Positions 24,753 to 32,329 of a stretch of DNA of 32,966 bases are shown piece after piece. Every line of letters starts with the position of its first letter. The first letter of the stretch is position 1. The stretch spans positions 1 to 32,966 of the forward strand of contig CALFFB010000172.1 of NCBI GenBank assembly GCA_937958075.1. The letters run 5' to 3'. The stretch comes from an uncultured Geobacteraceae bacterium. GTDB taxonomy: Bacteria > Desulfobacterota > Desulfuromonadia > Desulfuromonadales > Geopsychrobacteraceae. The notes under the pieces are model-generated. The model saw nothing but the letters and a program-made list of their open reading frames with translations, made no database searches and was not told the DNA's origin. Made by a program: the position numbers and the translations under genes.

Positions 24753-27700
24753 GGCTTCTGCTGCGCATCCTCTGCGTTCTTGTGCTGGTGACCGCCGTGA
24801 CTGTCGGCGGCGGTGTGTACTGGCTGATCCACAGCTACGCCGGTGCCTCTTTTGCCGTACGGCAACTGGTGCGTTTGCTCGACCCGCAAGCCACGGATTA
24901 CCGGGTTAAGGGGACCCTGGCTGATGGCATGTCGATTGAAAACCTGACCCTTGACGGAGATGCTTTTTTTCTGTCCCTGTCCCGTCTTGAAGTTAAAGTA
25001 CTTGTTGAGCAAATCTATCCAATAAGAATAAAATCAAAAGGATTATCTGTCTTCGGGATGGTCCTGAAATTGCCGGAGAAAGAAACCGGAACCGAAGCTG
25101 AGGCACCGGACGATTGGCTGGTTCCCGACCTTGACCTGCCGCAACTGGATCCCTTTTTTGACCTGCTGACTGTCGATTTACCGGGATTTGCAATGCAAAA
25201 TGTGCAGTTGCACCGGGGCGCGGAGACTGTTTTACAGCTGACCAGCCTGCAGGCAGACATCGGCCTGAACAAGAGAATCCTGCAGTTTTCTGATGCCCTG
25301 CTGGTGCTGCCTGAACTGCAGGTGCAGGGCGGAATCAGTTTAAATATGGCGACTCCAGGGGTGGTTGTTTCAGGGCAGGCCACAAAGATTAATACGGCCG
25401 GTTTCTGGGATGCTGCCGAGCTTGACGGGCGGATGGTGGCAGGAGACGCCGGTCTGCGGGGGGAGCTGTCGGGGAGGCTGTCGCCAGCATCCATGCCGCC
25501 TCTAGGTTTTGAGAGTTCCTGGTCGTTGCAGAACCATCAGCTTGTTTTTGCATTGTCTGAATTGACCCAGAAGGGGCGTGAGGGAAGGTTGGAGGCCAGG
25601 GGCAGACTTTCGGGAAGCAGGCATGCGCCACGAATGGAAGCGACAGCGCGGATGCTGGATCTTGATGTGTCAGCGGAGGCGGGTAGGCCGCTGGCGGTAA
25701 GTGCGACCGTCTCGACAGATTTTCACGGTCGGCAGTACCGGGGGTCCGTCGACCTGACAAGCCGTGGCGACAAACTGGTTACGCTGGCGCTCAATGGGGT
25801 TTTTCACGGTGACTTCCAGCAGGCCGAGTTCACTGAACTTGACGCCCGCTGGCAGGATGCCCGGGTAACTGGCGCCGTAAAGACGCAGTGGTTGCCTTTT
25901 CTGATGGTTTCTCCCGCGCTGGAGATCCGTGATTTTACCCCGCAGGCACTGGTGCCCGAAGTCCGTGGTCTGATCAATGCCCATGTCAGTGGCCGCTACG
26001 AACTGGCGGATGGGGTGCCGGTCATAGACGCCGCGGTTGATCTGTTTGATTCGCGGCTGCAGGGGGTACCGTTACAGGGCCAGGCCAGGTTGGGGTACGC
26101 TGACGATAAACTGCAGATCTCCGCTCTGGATATTATCAGTGAAGGCATACACCTCAAGGCACAGGGGGAACTGCACGATCGTGTTGATTTTCAGGTACAG
26201 GTAGAGGATCTGGCGATGCTCTCAGCGGCAAGCGGTGGGCACCTGCAGGCGACGGGCTGGCTTCAATACCGGACGGCGGGGGTCATCGGAGAACTCACTT
26301 TGACGGGGGCCTCACTGATCCATGACGACCTGCAGCTGAAACAGTTGTCCGCCCACGTTGGCCTTCAGCGGGAGCAGTTCGCCGCTGATCTGAAGGCTGA
26401 ATATCTGATCCATGGGGATACACAGTGGTTGGACAGCCTTGCCCTGACCGCTTCGGGAACCCCTGATGAACATGACATCCAGCTCGGGATTTTAGCAGAA
26501 CAGGGTTCCCTGGTCGGCCGCGCCAGGGGGCAGTGGATGGATCGCCTGTGGCGCGGTACGGTGACGGAACTGGAGACCGCTCTGGCTGGCAAGGAAAGCT
26601 GGCGGCTTGAACGGCCTTTTGCCGTGCGGGCCTCGGCCCGGGAAGCAGCCGTCGCGCCGCTCATGCTGACCACGGAAACCGGCCAGTCTCTTTCTCTGGC
26701 AGGCCGGTACAATGTTGACGCGGGAGAGTATCAGGCCGATCTGACATGGGAGCGCCTTGCCTTGTCTGTCCTTGATCGGTTTATGGAGAATAATCCTTTA
26801 AGGGGCAGCACCAGCGGTCATCTTGTCCTCGTGCAGGAACAGGAACAGCAAAGCCTGATGGCCAATGTCGACCTGAGTGCGGACCTGGAACATGACAGTA
26901 TCTCGTTGCAGGACATGGAAGGCAACGTCCAGCTGAACTGGAACCACCAGGGCCTTGACGCGACCATGGCCTTTGAGCTGGAACAGGGAGCGCAGATCAC
27001 GGGACGCCTTGAAGCTGCCTCAGGTCAGCTGCTGAGGGTGCCGCAGGAAGCTGATTTTACCCTGAGCTGTCAACGCTTGCCCCTGCCGCTCATCAACGCC
27101 TGGCTGCCTCCTGACCTGATGTTCGAAGGACTGGTCAATTGCGCTGTGGATGGAATCTGGCGTTCCGCTGGGGCAGCGAGACTCCGCGGACATATGAGGG
27201 TCGAAGGGGGGCGTGCCCTCTGGTATGACCATGAGCAGGCAGTGGAGGTTGATATTGCCAGGGCACGGATTGATGTCGACTGGCATGACCGGCTTCGAGC
27301 CGGCGTGTATCTCGATTACGATTTCGGTCAGGCAGCCGGGCACCTGGAAATTCCCATCGCGGCAACATGGCCCCTGGCAGGGGACGGGTCAACCCCCGTC
27401 GTCGCACGGGCCGAACTGGACTTCGACGAAAAGGGTTTGTTGTCGTCCTTTTTTCCGCAACAGATTCAGTACAGCAGGGGGCGCTTAACCGCCGATCTGG
27501 CTGTCGACGGCACCCTGGCAGAGCCACGCCTGTCCGGCTCTTTGCAGCTGGAGGATGCGGAGGCCTATCTGCCGGCTGCCGGTATCCGTGCCGGCGAGGT
27601 GAGGATGCAGGCCTTTTTGTCCGATGACCGGATTCAGGTCCGTGAACTGCACGTCGCTTCGGGTGCTGGTGCGGTGACGGGGCAGGGGTCTTTGAATTTG

Positions 27701-28666
27701 AAGAAATGGCAGCTCGATAACTTTGAATTCTCTGTTGAAGGGGATCGATTTCAATTGCTCGATCTTCCGGAGATGAAGGTGCGCGTCAGTCCGCAGCTGC
27801 AGATTGAGGGGGATCTGTCCCTGATCAGGGTGCGTGGAGATGTCTACATCCCCACTGTCATGGTCAAGGATCAGAAACGCCGTGGCAGCGCTGTCAACAG
27901 CCCGGATTTAATTGTCGTTGATCGCGGTACGGAGCTGTCATCACCGCGGAAATGGCGACAGGATATCGATATTCAGTTGCATCTGGGGGAGCAGGTTCTG
28001 ATTGACATGGGCGGATTGGAGGCCAGAATCGGTGGTAGTCTGCGCCTCTACACCGACACCAATCAGAACCTCGCCGCGCAAGGGGTGCTGCAGGTCGAGC
28101 GGGGGCGTTTTTCCAGCTATGGCGTGGCGCTGGATATCGAACGTGGTGATCTGTATTATGCCGGTGGTCCCATCACCCAACCCTCCCTCGATATCCTGGC
28201 CTTGCGCCGGGTTGGTTCGGTGCGTGCCGGGGTGCGGGCGACAGGTACGCCGCGGGAACCGGAGGTACGCCTGTATTCGGAGCCGGCCATGCCGGATGCC
28301 GATGTTCTGGCCTATATTGTTCTTGGTCGCCCCTTGAGCGCCGGTGGCGGCGACCGGGATTTGCTGATGACGGCGGCGGGGGCGCTGCTGTCACAGGGGG
28401 AGTCCATCATTCTGCAGGAAAAAATCAAGCGGACTCTCGGTCTGGATGTCCTGGAGTTCAGTGCCGGAGGGGGCGATATGTCAGAATCTGTCGTCACCAC
28501 GGGCAAGTATCTCACCCCTGACCTCTATGTCAGCCTTGGTTATTCCCTGTTTACCAACACCAACGAAATCAAGGTGCGCTATCGGCTGACGCCGAGACTT
28601 GACGTAGAATCGGTCTTTGGACTGGAGAGCGGCGCTGATCTTTTCTATCGCATTGATCTGGAATAG
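24749..28666 (+). CDS. tamB: TamB-like translocation/assembly module protein
   Basis: 1305-aa AsmA-like protein that spans the periplasm: one N-terminal membrane anchor (about 4-27), then a very long run of short beta-strands forming a hydrophobic groove. The conserved C-terminal DUF490 domain occupies about the last 330 residues (with LRLYTDTNQNLAAQGVLQVE and ADVLAYIVLGRPL), ending with the barrel-like strand RIDLE. Partner of TamA in the outer membrane; TamB-type bridges are implicated in anterograde phospholipid transport. The start is GTG, overlapping the tamA stop by four bases. Length is close to E. coli TamB (1259 aa). Followed by a hairpin terminator. Confidence 0.94.
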   Translation: MRLLLRILCVLVLVTAVTVGGGVYWLIHSYAGASFAVRQLVRLLDPQATDYRVKGTLADGMSIENLTLDGDAFFLSLSRLEVKVLVEQIYPIRIKSKGLSVFGMVLKLPEKETGTEAEAPDDWLVPDLDLPQLDPFFDLLTVDLPGFAMQNVQLHRGAETVLQLTSLQADIGLNKRILQFSDALLVLPELQVQGGISLNMATPGVVVSGQATKINTAGFWDAAELDGRMVAGDAGLRGELSGRLSPASMPPLGFESSWSLQNHQLVFALSELTQKGREGRLEARGRLSGSRHAPRMEATARMLDLDVSAEAGRPLAVSATVSTDFHGRQYRGSVDLTSRGDKLVTLALNGVFHGDFQQAEFTELDARWQDARVTGAVKTQWLPFLMVSPALEIRDFTPQALVPEVRGLINAHVSGRYELADGVPVIDAAVDLFDSRLQGVPLQGQARLGYADDKLQISALDIISEGIHLKAQGELHDRVDFQVQVEDLAMLSAASGGHLQATGWLQYRTAGVIGELTLTGASLIHDDLQLKQLSAHVGLQREQFAADLKAEYLIHGDTQWLDSLALTASGTPDEHDIQLGILAEQGSLVGRARGQWMDRLWRGTVTELETALAGKESWRLERPFAVRASAREAAVAPLMLTTETGQSLSLAGRYNVDAGEYQADLTWERLALSVLDRFMENNPLRGSTSGHLVLVQEQEQQSLMANVDLSADLEHDSISLQDMEGNVQLNWNHQGLDATMAFELEQGAQITGRLEAASGQLLRVPQEADFTLSCQRLPLPLINAWLPPDLMFEGLVNCAVDGIWRSAGAARLRGHMRVEGGRALWYDHEQAVEVDIARARIDVDWHDRLRAGVYLDYDFGQAAGHLEIPIAATWPLAGDGSTPVVARAELDFDEKGLLSSFFPQQIQYSRGRLTADLAVDGTLAEPRLSGSLQLEDAEAYLPAAGIRAGEVRMQAFLSDDRIQVRELHVASGAGAVTGQGSLNLKKWQLDNFEFSVEGDRFQLLDLPEMKVRVSPQLQIEGDLSLIRVRGDVYIPTVMVKDQKRRGSAVNSPDLIVVDRGTELSSPRKWRQDIDIQLHLGEQVLIDMGGLEARIGGSLRLYTDTNQNLAAQGVLQVERGRFSSYGVALDIERGDLYYAGGPITQPSLDILALRRVGSVRAGVRATGTPREPEVRLYSEPAMPDADVLAYIVLGRPLSAGGGDRDLLMTAAGALLSQGESIILQEKIKRTLGLDVLEFSAGGGDMSESVVTTGKYLTPDLYVSLGYSLFTNTNEIKVRYRLTPRLDVESVFGLESGADLFYRIDLE

Positions 28667-28704
28667 GGGCTCAAGGACGGAAAGACGAGATGCGTACAAA
28701 GTGT

Positions 28705-28734
28705 AAGGCCCGCAAGTTCTGCCTGCGGGCCTTT
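28705..28734. terminator. terminator after tamB
   Basis: AAGGCCCGCA (28705-28714) pairs perfectly with TGCGGGCCTT (28724-28733), loop 9 nt, followed by one more T and then an A-run. It lies 39 bp after the tamB stop. Weak T-tail on either strand; it could serve as a bidirectional terminator. Confidence 0.7.
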
Positions 28735-28748
28735 AAAAATCGTTGATG

Positions 28749-28859
28749 CTACATACGTCCCTGTTCACGGGAATGACCGGCAGCTGGTAACGCTCCGGTT
28801 TCGGACAACCTATTTAGCTGATGTGACTCATCTTCGATAGGCAATCCTCCTTTCTGTAG
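28749..28859 (+). ncRNA. predicted four-way-junction structured RNA of unknown class
   Basis: A closing stem CTACA (28749-28753)/TGTAG (28855-28859) encloses three hairpins. Hairpin 1 is TCCC/GGGA (28758-28761 with 28769-28772). Hairpin 2 is ACCGG (28776-28780) plus AGC with GCT plus CCGGT (28792-28799), interrupted by one bulged C at 28781. Hairpin 3 is GGA and CCTAT with ATAGG and TCC (28803-28847), with a symmetrical CAA/CAA internal loop (28806-28808, 28842-28844) and an inner GATG/CATC stem. Extending the closing stem (28748/28860) and hairpin 2 (28775/28800) adds G-U wobbles only on the plus strand. It matches no RNA family I recognise (not GEMM, cobalamin, SAM, SRP or 6S). The fold was built by eye and the strand is not certain. 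Confidence 0.45.
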
Positions 28860-28867
28860 TTGTCTTT

Positions 28868-28896
28868 ATTATACAAATGTCCTTCGTTCAATGCAA
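28868..28896 (-). promoter_or_regulatory. possible minus-strand promoter next to the structured region
   Basis: On the minus strand TTGCAT (28896-28891), a 17-bp spacer and a perfect TATAAT (28873-28868). The -35 box is poor. If active it would transcribe the four-way-junction region from the opposite strand towards the hairpin at 28705-28734, giving an RNA of about 155 nt. Confidence 0.35.
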
Positions 28897-29056
28897 ACCC
28901 TCTTACGGATTTTACAGAGCAGGGTCATGGTCCTGAGTGCAGACGGAAAGAGTTGGCATCGCTATTTCTTTACCTTGCGCAGTAATTCAGGTAGCCTGAA
29001 GCCATTCACTGTCATGTTGTCCTGCGTCAATGAAGCAGGTGAAAGGGATCCTGTAG
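28897..29056. other. non-coding remainder of the tamB downstream gap
   Basis: The rest of the 390-bp gene-free stretch, ending at the ribosome site AAAGGGA of the small membrane protein. I see no ORF with coding character and no convincing promoter, dyad or terminator in it. Confidence 0.5.
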
Positions 29057-29242
29057 ATGATTGATACCATGCCGATATTTGTTTTGTGGGTTATTATGGC
29101 CTGCGGTGCCTACGCTGTAGCGAAAGGGCGGGGGCGCAATCCCCGCTTGTGGTTTGCCCTGAGTCTGGTGATCGGACCTTTCGCGGTGCTGATTGTTGCA
29201 CTGCTGCCTCTGGGGCCGAACGCGAAAAAGGGTTATCAGTGA
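29057..29242 (+). CDS. small two-helix membrane protein
   Basis: 61-aa protein with two predicted membrane helices (about 6-22 and 32-52) joined by a basic turn, KGRGRNPRLWF. The tail after the second helix is LPLGPNAKKG. The pattern of a basic KGR turn followed by W-F and a GP-containing helix ending in LP is one I associate with small uncharacterised membrane proteins; no function is assigned. AAAGGGA lies 8 nt before the ATG, which supports it as a real gene. Next ATG is residue 5. Confidence 0.65.
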   Translation: MIDTMPIFVLWVIMACGAYAVAKGRGRNPRLWFALSLVIGPFAVLIVALLPLGPNAKKGYQ

Positions 29243-29329
29243 GGCGTCTGTAAAAAGCTTGTTCTGCCTGGGGAGGCGCCGGCAGAAGGTTGAGGGATAG
29301 TGGTTTTTGCGTGATCAAGGAGAGATGCC

Positions 29330-29881
29330 ATGAGTGATTCGCACCAGGAACAGAATCGCGATAAAAAGACGGACCCCGGATTGTACGATCGGCTGCTGGC
29401 GCGTGCTGAAGTGCTCCTTGAGGGGGGTCGCAACAACCTTGAGGACGCGTTGCGCAAAGCATCGGATGAGCTGACCAGCTTTGGTGATTACACAAAAGAG
29501 CAGGTGGATCGGGTCTCCTCATATATCAAACGTGATGTGCTCCACGCCACCGACAAAGACAACACCACCGCTGCCGGAACCCAGGACCCGCAGGGAGAAT
29601 CATCCGCGTCTTTCAGCAGGAGCGTGCGTGACGCCATAGATCCGAAGCGGGTCGCTGTCGGTGCCCAGAGCTTTTTTTCGAGGGTTGTCACCAGCACGGC
29701 AACAACCTTGAGCGAGTGGGGTCAAAAGATGGAGAGCCATCTGCAGTTTCGCACAGGTGATGTCACCAGTCCCGGCACCCTGACCTGTAAAAATTGCGGG
29801 GAAAACATCAAAGTCAAGCAGACCATGCAGATTCCTCCGTGTCCGCAATGCGGCCACGATGCATTCCGGAAGTCCTACTGA
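29330..29881 (+). CDS. zinc-ribbon protein (DUF1451-like)
   Basis: 183-aa soluble protein. The N-terminal part (about 15-75) is a charged helical region (LYDRLLARAEVLLEGGRNNL, then ALRKASDELTSFGDYTKEQV). The C-terminal 35 residues form a zinc ribbon with CKNC and CPQC pairs, the second within IPPCPQCGH. This architecture matches the zinc-ribbon/DUF1451 family found in many proteobacteria, of unknown role. The middle (about 76-125) is low-complexity. AAGGAGAG lies 7 nt before the ATG. It follows the small membrane protein by 87 bp and precedes the exchanger by 40 bp, all on one strand. Confidence 0.8.
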   Translation: MSDSHQEQNRDKKTDPGLYDRLLARAEVLLEGGRNNLEDALRKASDELTSFGDYTKEQVDRVSSYIKRDVLHATDKDNTTAAGTQDPQGESSASFSRSVRDAIDPKRVAVGAQSFFSRVVTSTATTLSEWGQKMESHLQFRTGDVTSPGTLTCKNCGENIKVKQTMQIPPCPQCGHDAFRKSY

Positions 29882-29921
29882 TCATCGTATTTTTTACATA
29901 TCACCTTGTCGCTGGAATCTT

Positions 29922-30896
29922 ATGTCGTTGATTCTTCCTGTGCTGGCTCTGGTTGCCGGCCTGGCCTTACTGGTCTACAGTGCCGATCGCTTTGTCGACG
30001 GCGCCGCCGCCACCGCTCGACACGCCGGGATGCCTCTGTTGCTGGTCGGTATGGTCGTGGTGGGTTTTGGTACTTCGGCGCCGGAGATGATTATCTCGGC
30101 AATTTCCGCCTATCAGGGCAACCCGGGGTTGGCACTGGGGAACGCCTACGGTTCCAATATAGCCAATATCGCCCTGATCCTCGGTTTTACCGCGGTCATC
30201 AGCCCGGTCGCGGTAAAACCATCCATTCTACGTTCAGAACTGCCGGTACTGACCGGGGTGACCCTGCTGACGTACATCATGTTGCGGAACCTGAGCATCA
30301 GCCGTATGGATGCGTCGGTATTGCTGCTGGCTCTGGGCTGCGTTGTTCTCTGGTGGATTATTATCGCTCTGCGCCACCAGAGCACCGAGTTGGTGGCTAC
30401 CGTTGTCGTCCCTGAAAATATCGATGAGATGTCCCTGAAAAAAGCCCTGTTCTGGCTGGTTTTCGGATTGACGCTTCTGATTGTCAGCTCGCGGATGCTG
30501 GTCTGGGGGGCGGTGCAGATTGCCCATGCCTTTGGCGTGAGCGATCTGATCATCGGCCTGACCATCGTCGCTCTGGGGACATCCTTGCCGGAGCTGGCGG
30601 CAGCTGTTGCCGCAACCCGCAAAGGGGCTCACGATCTGGTTGTCGGTAATGTCATCGGCTCCAATATCTTCAACACCCTGGCGGTGGTTGGTATTGCCGG
30701 ACTCATCCATCCCCTCGATCTCTCACCTGAGGTCCTTTATCGCGATTGCCTGTTGATGGGGGTCTTGACGTTGCTGCTCTTTTTGTCCGCGGTCGGCGGC
30801 AGATACAGGATTTCCCGGTCTGCCGGTGCCGGGTTGCTGGCCATATATCTCGTTTATTCAGGTTATCTGATTCTGAAAGTCCTGGGGCAGGCCTGA
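29922..30896 (+). CDS. CaxA/YrbG-type calcium/sodium antiporter
   Basis: 324-aa inner-membrane exchanger of the Ca2+:cation antiporter superfamily with about 10 helices. The two inverted alpha-repeats are clear: GFGTSAPEMIISAISA followed by GNAYGSNIANI, and ALGTSLPELAAAVAA followed by GNVIGSNIFNT. The conserved Glu in each GTS-PE motif is a cation ligand in the family. ATG 29922 was chosen since the first helix begins at once; the open frame to 29859 overlaps the zinc-ribbon gene. The ribosome site is weak. Calcium export is assumed from the family; other cations are possible. Confidence 0.88.
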   Translation: MSLILPVLALVAGLALLVYSADRFVDGAAATARHAGMPLLLVGMVVVGFGTSAPEMIISAISAYQGNPGLALGNAYGSNIANIALILGFTAVISPVAVKPSILRSELPVLTGVTLLTYIMLRNLSISRMDASVLLLALGCVVLWWIIIALRHQSTELVATVVVPENIDEMSLKKALFWLVFGLTLLIVSSRMLVWGAVQIAHAFGVSDLIIGLTIVALGTSLPELAAAVAATRKGAHDLVVGNVIGSNIFNTLAVVGIAGLIHPLDLSPEVLYRDCLLMGVLTLLLFLSAVGGRYRISRSAGAGLLAIYLVYSGYLILKVLGQA

Positions 30897-30907
30897 AACT
30901 TTGTCAC

Positions 30908-30923
30908 CTGTCAGTCTTGACAG
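30908..30923. promoter_or_regulatory. 6-bp dyad overlapping a -35 box
   Basis: CTGTCA and TGACAG form a perfect inverted repeat with a 4-bp spacer. The right arm overlaps the -35 hexamer of the promoter that follows, so a bound regulator could block it. As RNA it would be a small hairpin without a U-tail, so a terminator for the antiporter gene is less likely. Confidence 0.35.
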
Positions 30924-30946
30924 CGAGTGGTCCGACAGGCAATGAT
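30917..30946 (+). promoter_or_regulatory. candidate promoter of the decarboxylase gene
   Basis: Perfect TTGACA (30917-30922), an 18-bp spacer and AATGAT (30941-30946, 4/6). Transcription would start near 30953, leaving a leader of about 95 nt that contains the hairpin at 30978-31017. Confidence 0.5.
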
Positions 30947-30977
30947 CCCCGGTTAAGTTTTGATGTATGACACAGAC

Positions 30978-31017
30978 TGGTCGGGTAATCCGGGCGCAAT
31001 GTCGGGTTGCCTGACCA
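30978..31017 (+). promoter_or_regulatory. 14-bp leader hairpin with three G-U pairs
   Basis: Bases 30978-30991 pair with 31004-31017 without a gap: 11 Watson-Crick pairs and three G-U wobbles (30983/31012, 30986/31009, 30989/31006), with a 12-nt loop. On the other strand the wobbles become C-A mismatches, so the element fits an RNA made from the plus strand. It lies just upstream of the AAAGGAG ribosome site of the decarboxylase gene. No U-run follows, so it is not a terminator. A role in translation control or mRNA stability is inference. It is far too small for a lysine riboswitch. Confidence 0.6.
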
Positions 31018-31047
31018 TACAATTTCCAACCAAAGGAGCAAGTATCC

Positions 31048-32316
31048 ATGCCCATGTCACCAGATTTCAAAAAACGCCTGTATCCTGTTGCCGCCCAGTT
31101 GGCGGAGCATTACGGCACGCCTTTTCATATTTATGATGAAGTTGGTATTCGCCAAACCGGCGAGGCGCTGAAACGCGGATTCTCCCGTATCGACGGCTTT
31201 CGCGAATACTATGCGGTCAAGGCCCTGCCGAACCCGAAGATCCTTGAACTGATGCGGGACATGGGTTTCGGATTCGACTGCAGTTCCATTGCCGAACTCA
31301 TCCTCAGTCGCCAGGTTGGTGCCCGCGGTGAGGAGATCATGTTCACTTCCAACAACACGGCACCCCACGAGTTTGCAGCGGCCCTGGCCGATGGCGGATG
31401 CATTCTCAATCTGGACGATATCTCCCTGATCGACAAGGTGCCTGAGTTTCCCGAGCTGATCTGCTTCCGCTACAACCCCGGCCCGCGTCGCAGCGGCAAC
31501 GTGATTATCGGTAATCCTGTGGAAGCCAAGTACGGCGTCAGTCATGAGCAGGTCGTCGAGGCTTATCGTCTGGCGCAGCAGCGTGGTGCCAGGCGTTTCG
31601 GGCTGCATACCATGGTGGCGTCCAACGAATTGGATTACACCTACATGGTGGAAACGGCAAAGATGGTTCTTGAGATTGTCGAGCTGGTTGGTAATGAACT
31701 CGGCATCCAGTTTGAGTTTGTCAATATCGGTGGTGGCTTCGGTATTCCTTACCGGCCGGACCAGAAGCCTCTGGATCTGGAGGCTATGACTGACGAGATT
31801 GCCGCCGCTTTTGATGCTTTTCATCAGCGACTGGGCTACGCTCCGAAGATGTATATGGAGAGCGGCCGTTACATGACCGGTCCCCACGGATGTCTGATGA
31901 CCAGGGCCATCAACCATAAAAATATCTACCGCAACTATGTCGGTGTCGACGCCTGCATGTCATCACTGATGCGTCCGGCGTTGTATGAGGCCTATCATCA
32001 TATCGAGGTTGTCGGCAAGGAGGAGGCAAAGGCGGATCAGACCTATGATATCGTCGGATCCCTGTGTGAGAACAATGACAAGTTTGCGGTGCAGCGGTCG
32101 TTCCCGAAAATCAACGACGGCGATCTGCTGGCTATTCATGATACGGGTGCCCACGGTCATGCCATGGGCTTTCAGTACAACGCGCGCCTGCGTCCTCAGG
32201 AATTGCTGCTGCGGGCGGATGGCGAAGTAGAATTGATTCGTCGGGCAGAAACCGTTGAGGACTATTTCGCCACCCTGAACTTTGAGGACAATCGCTTTCA
32301 GCCACAACGCGGTTGA
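31048..32316 (+). CDS. lysA: diaminopimelate decarboxylase-like PLP enzyme
   Basis: 422-aa fold-type III PLP decarboxylase (alanine-racemase-like barrel plus beta-sandwich). Lys58 in YYAVKALPNP is the PLP lysine, GGGFG (228-232) binds the phosphate, and Cys340-Glu341 with Asp344 form the inter-subunit active-site motif. Several motifs differ from classical LysA: HTMVASN (187-193) replaces HIGSQ, ESGR (271-274) replaces EPGR, and CENND replaces CES-D. I recall similar CENNDKF sequences annotated as LysA in other bacteria, so meso-diaminopimelate to lysine is the best guess; another amino acid cannot be excluded. AAAGGAG lies 10 nt before the ATG. No dap genes are adjacent. Confidence 0.8.
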   Translation: MPMSPDFKKRLYPVAAQLAEHYGTPFHIYDEVGIRQTGEALKRGFSRIDGFREYYAVKALPNPKILELMRDMGFGFDCSSIAELILSRQVGARGEEIMFTSNNTAPHEFAAALADGGCILNLDDISLIDKVPEFPELICFRYNPGPRRSGNVIIGNPVEAKYGVSHEQVVEAYRLAQQRGARRFGLHTMVASNELDYTYMVETAKMVLEIVELVGNELGIQFEFVNIGGGFGIPYRPDQKPLDLEAMTDEIAAAFDAFHQRLGYAPKMYMESGRYMTGPHGCLMTRAINHKNIYRNYVGVDACMSSLMRPALYEAYHHIEVVGKEEAKADQTYDIVGSLCENNDKFAVQRSFPKINDGDLLAIHDTGAHGHAMGFQYNARLRPQELLLRADGEVELIRRAETVEDYFATLNFEDNRFQPQRG

Positions 32317-32329
32317 TCCCGTTTTCACT

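Noticed and set aside
28667..28860. Cyclic di-GMP (GEMM) or other known riboswitch in the structured gap
   Set aside because: The conserved GEMM core sequences are missing on both strands, and no other known consensus fits.
30947..31047. Lysine riboswitch before the lysA-like gene
   Set aside because: The leader is about 95 nt with one main hairpin; the lysine riboswitch needs about 170 nt and a five-stem junction.
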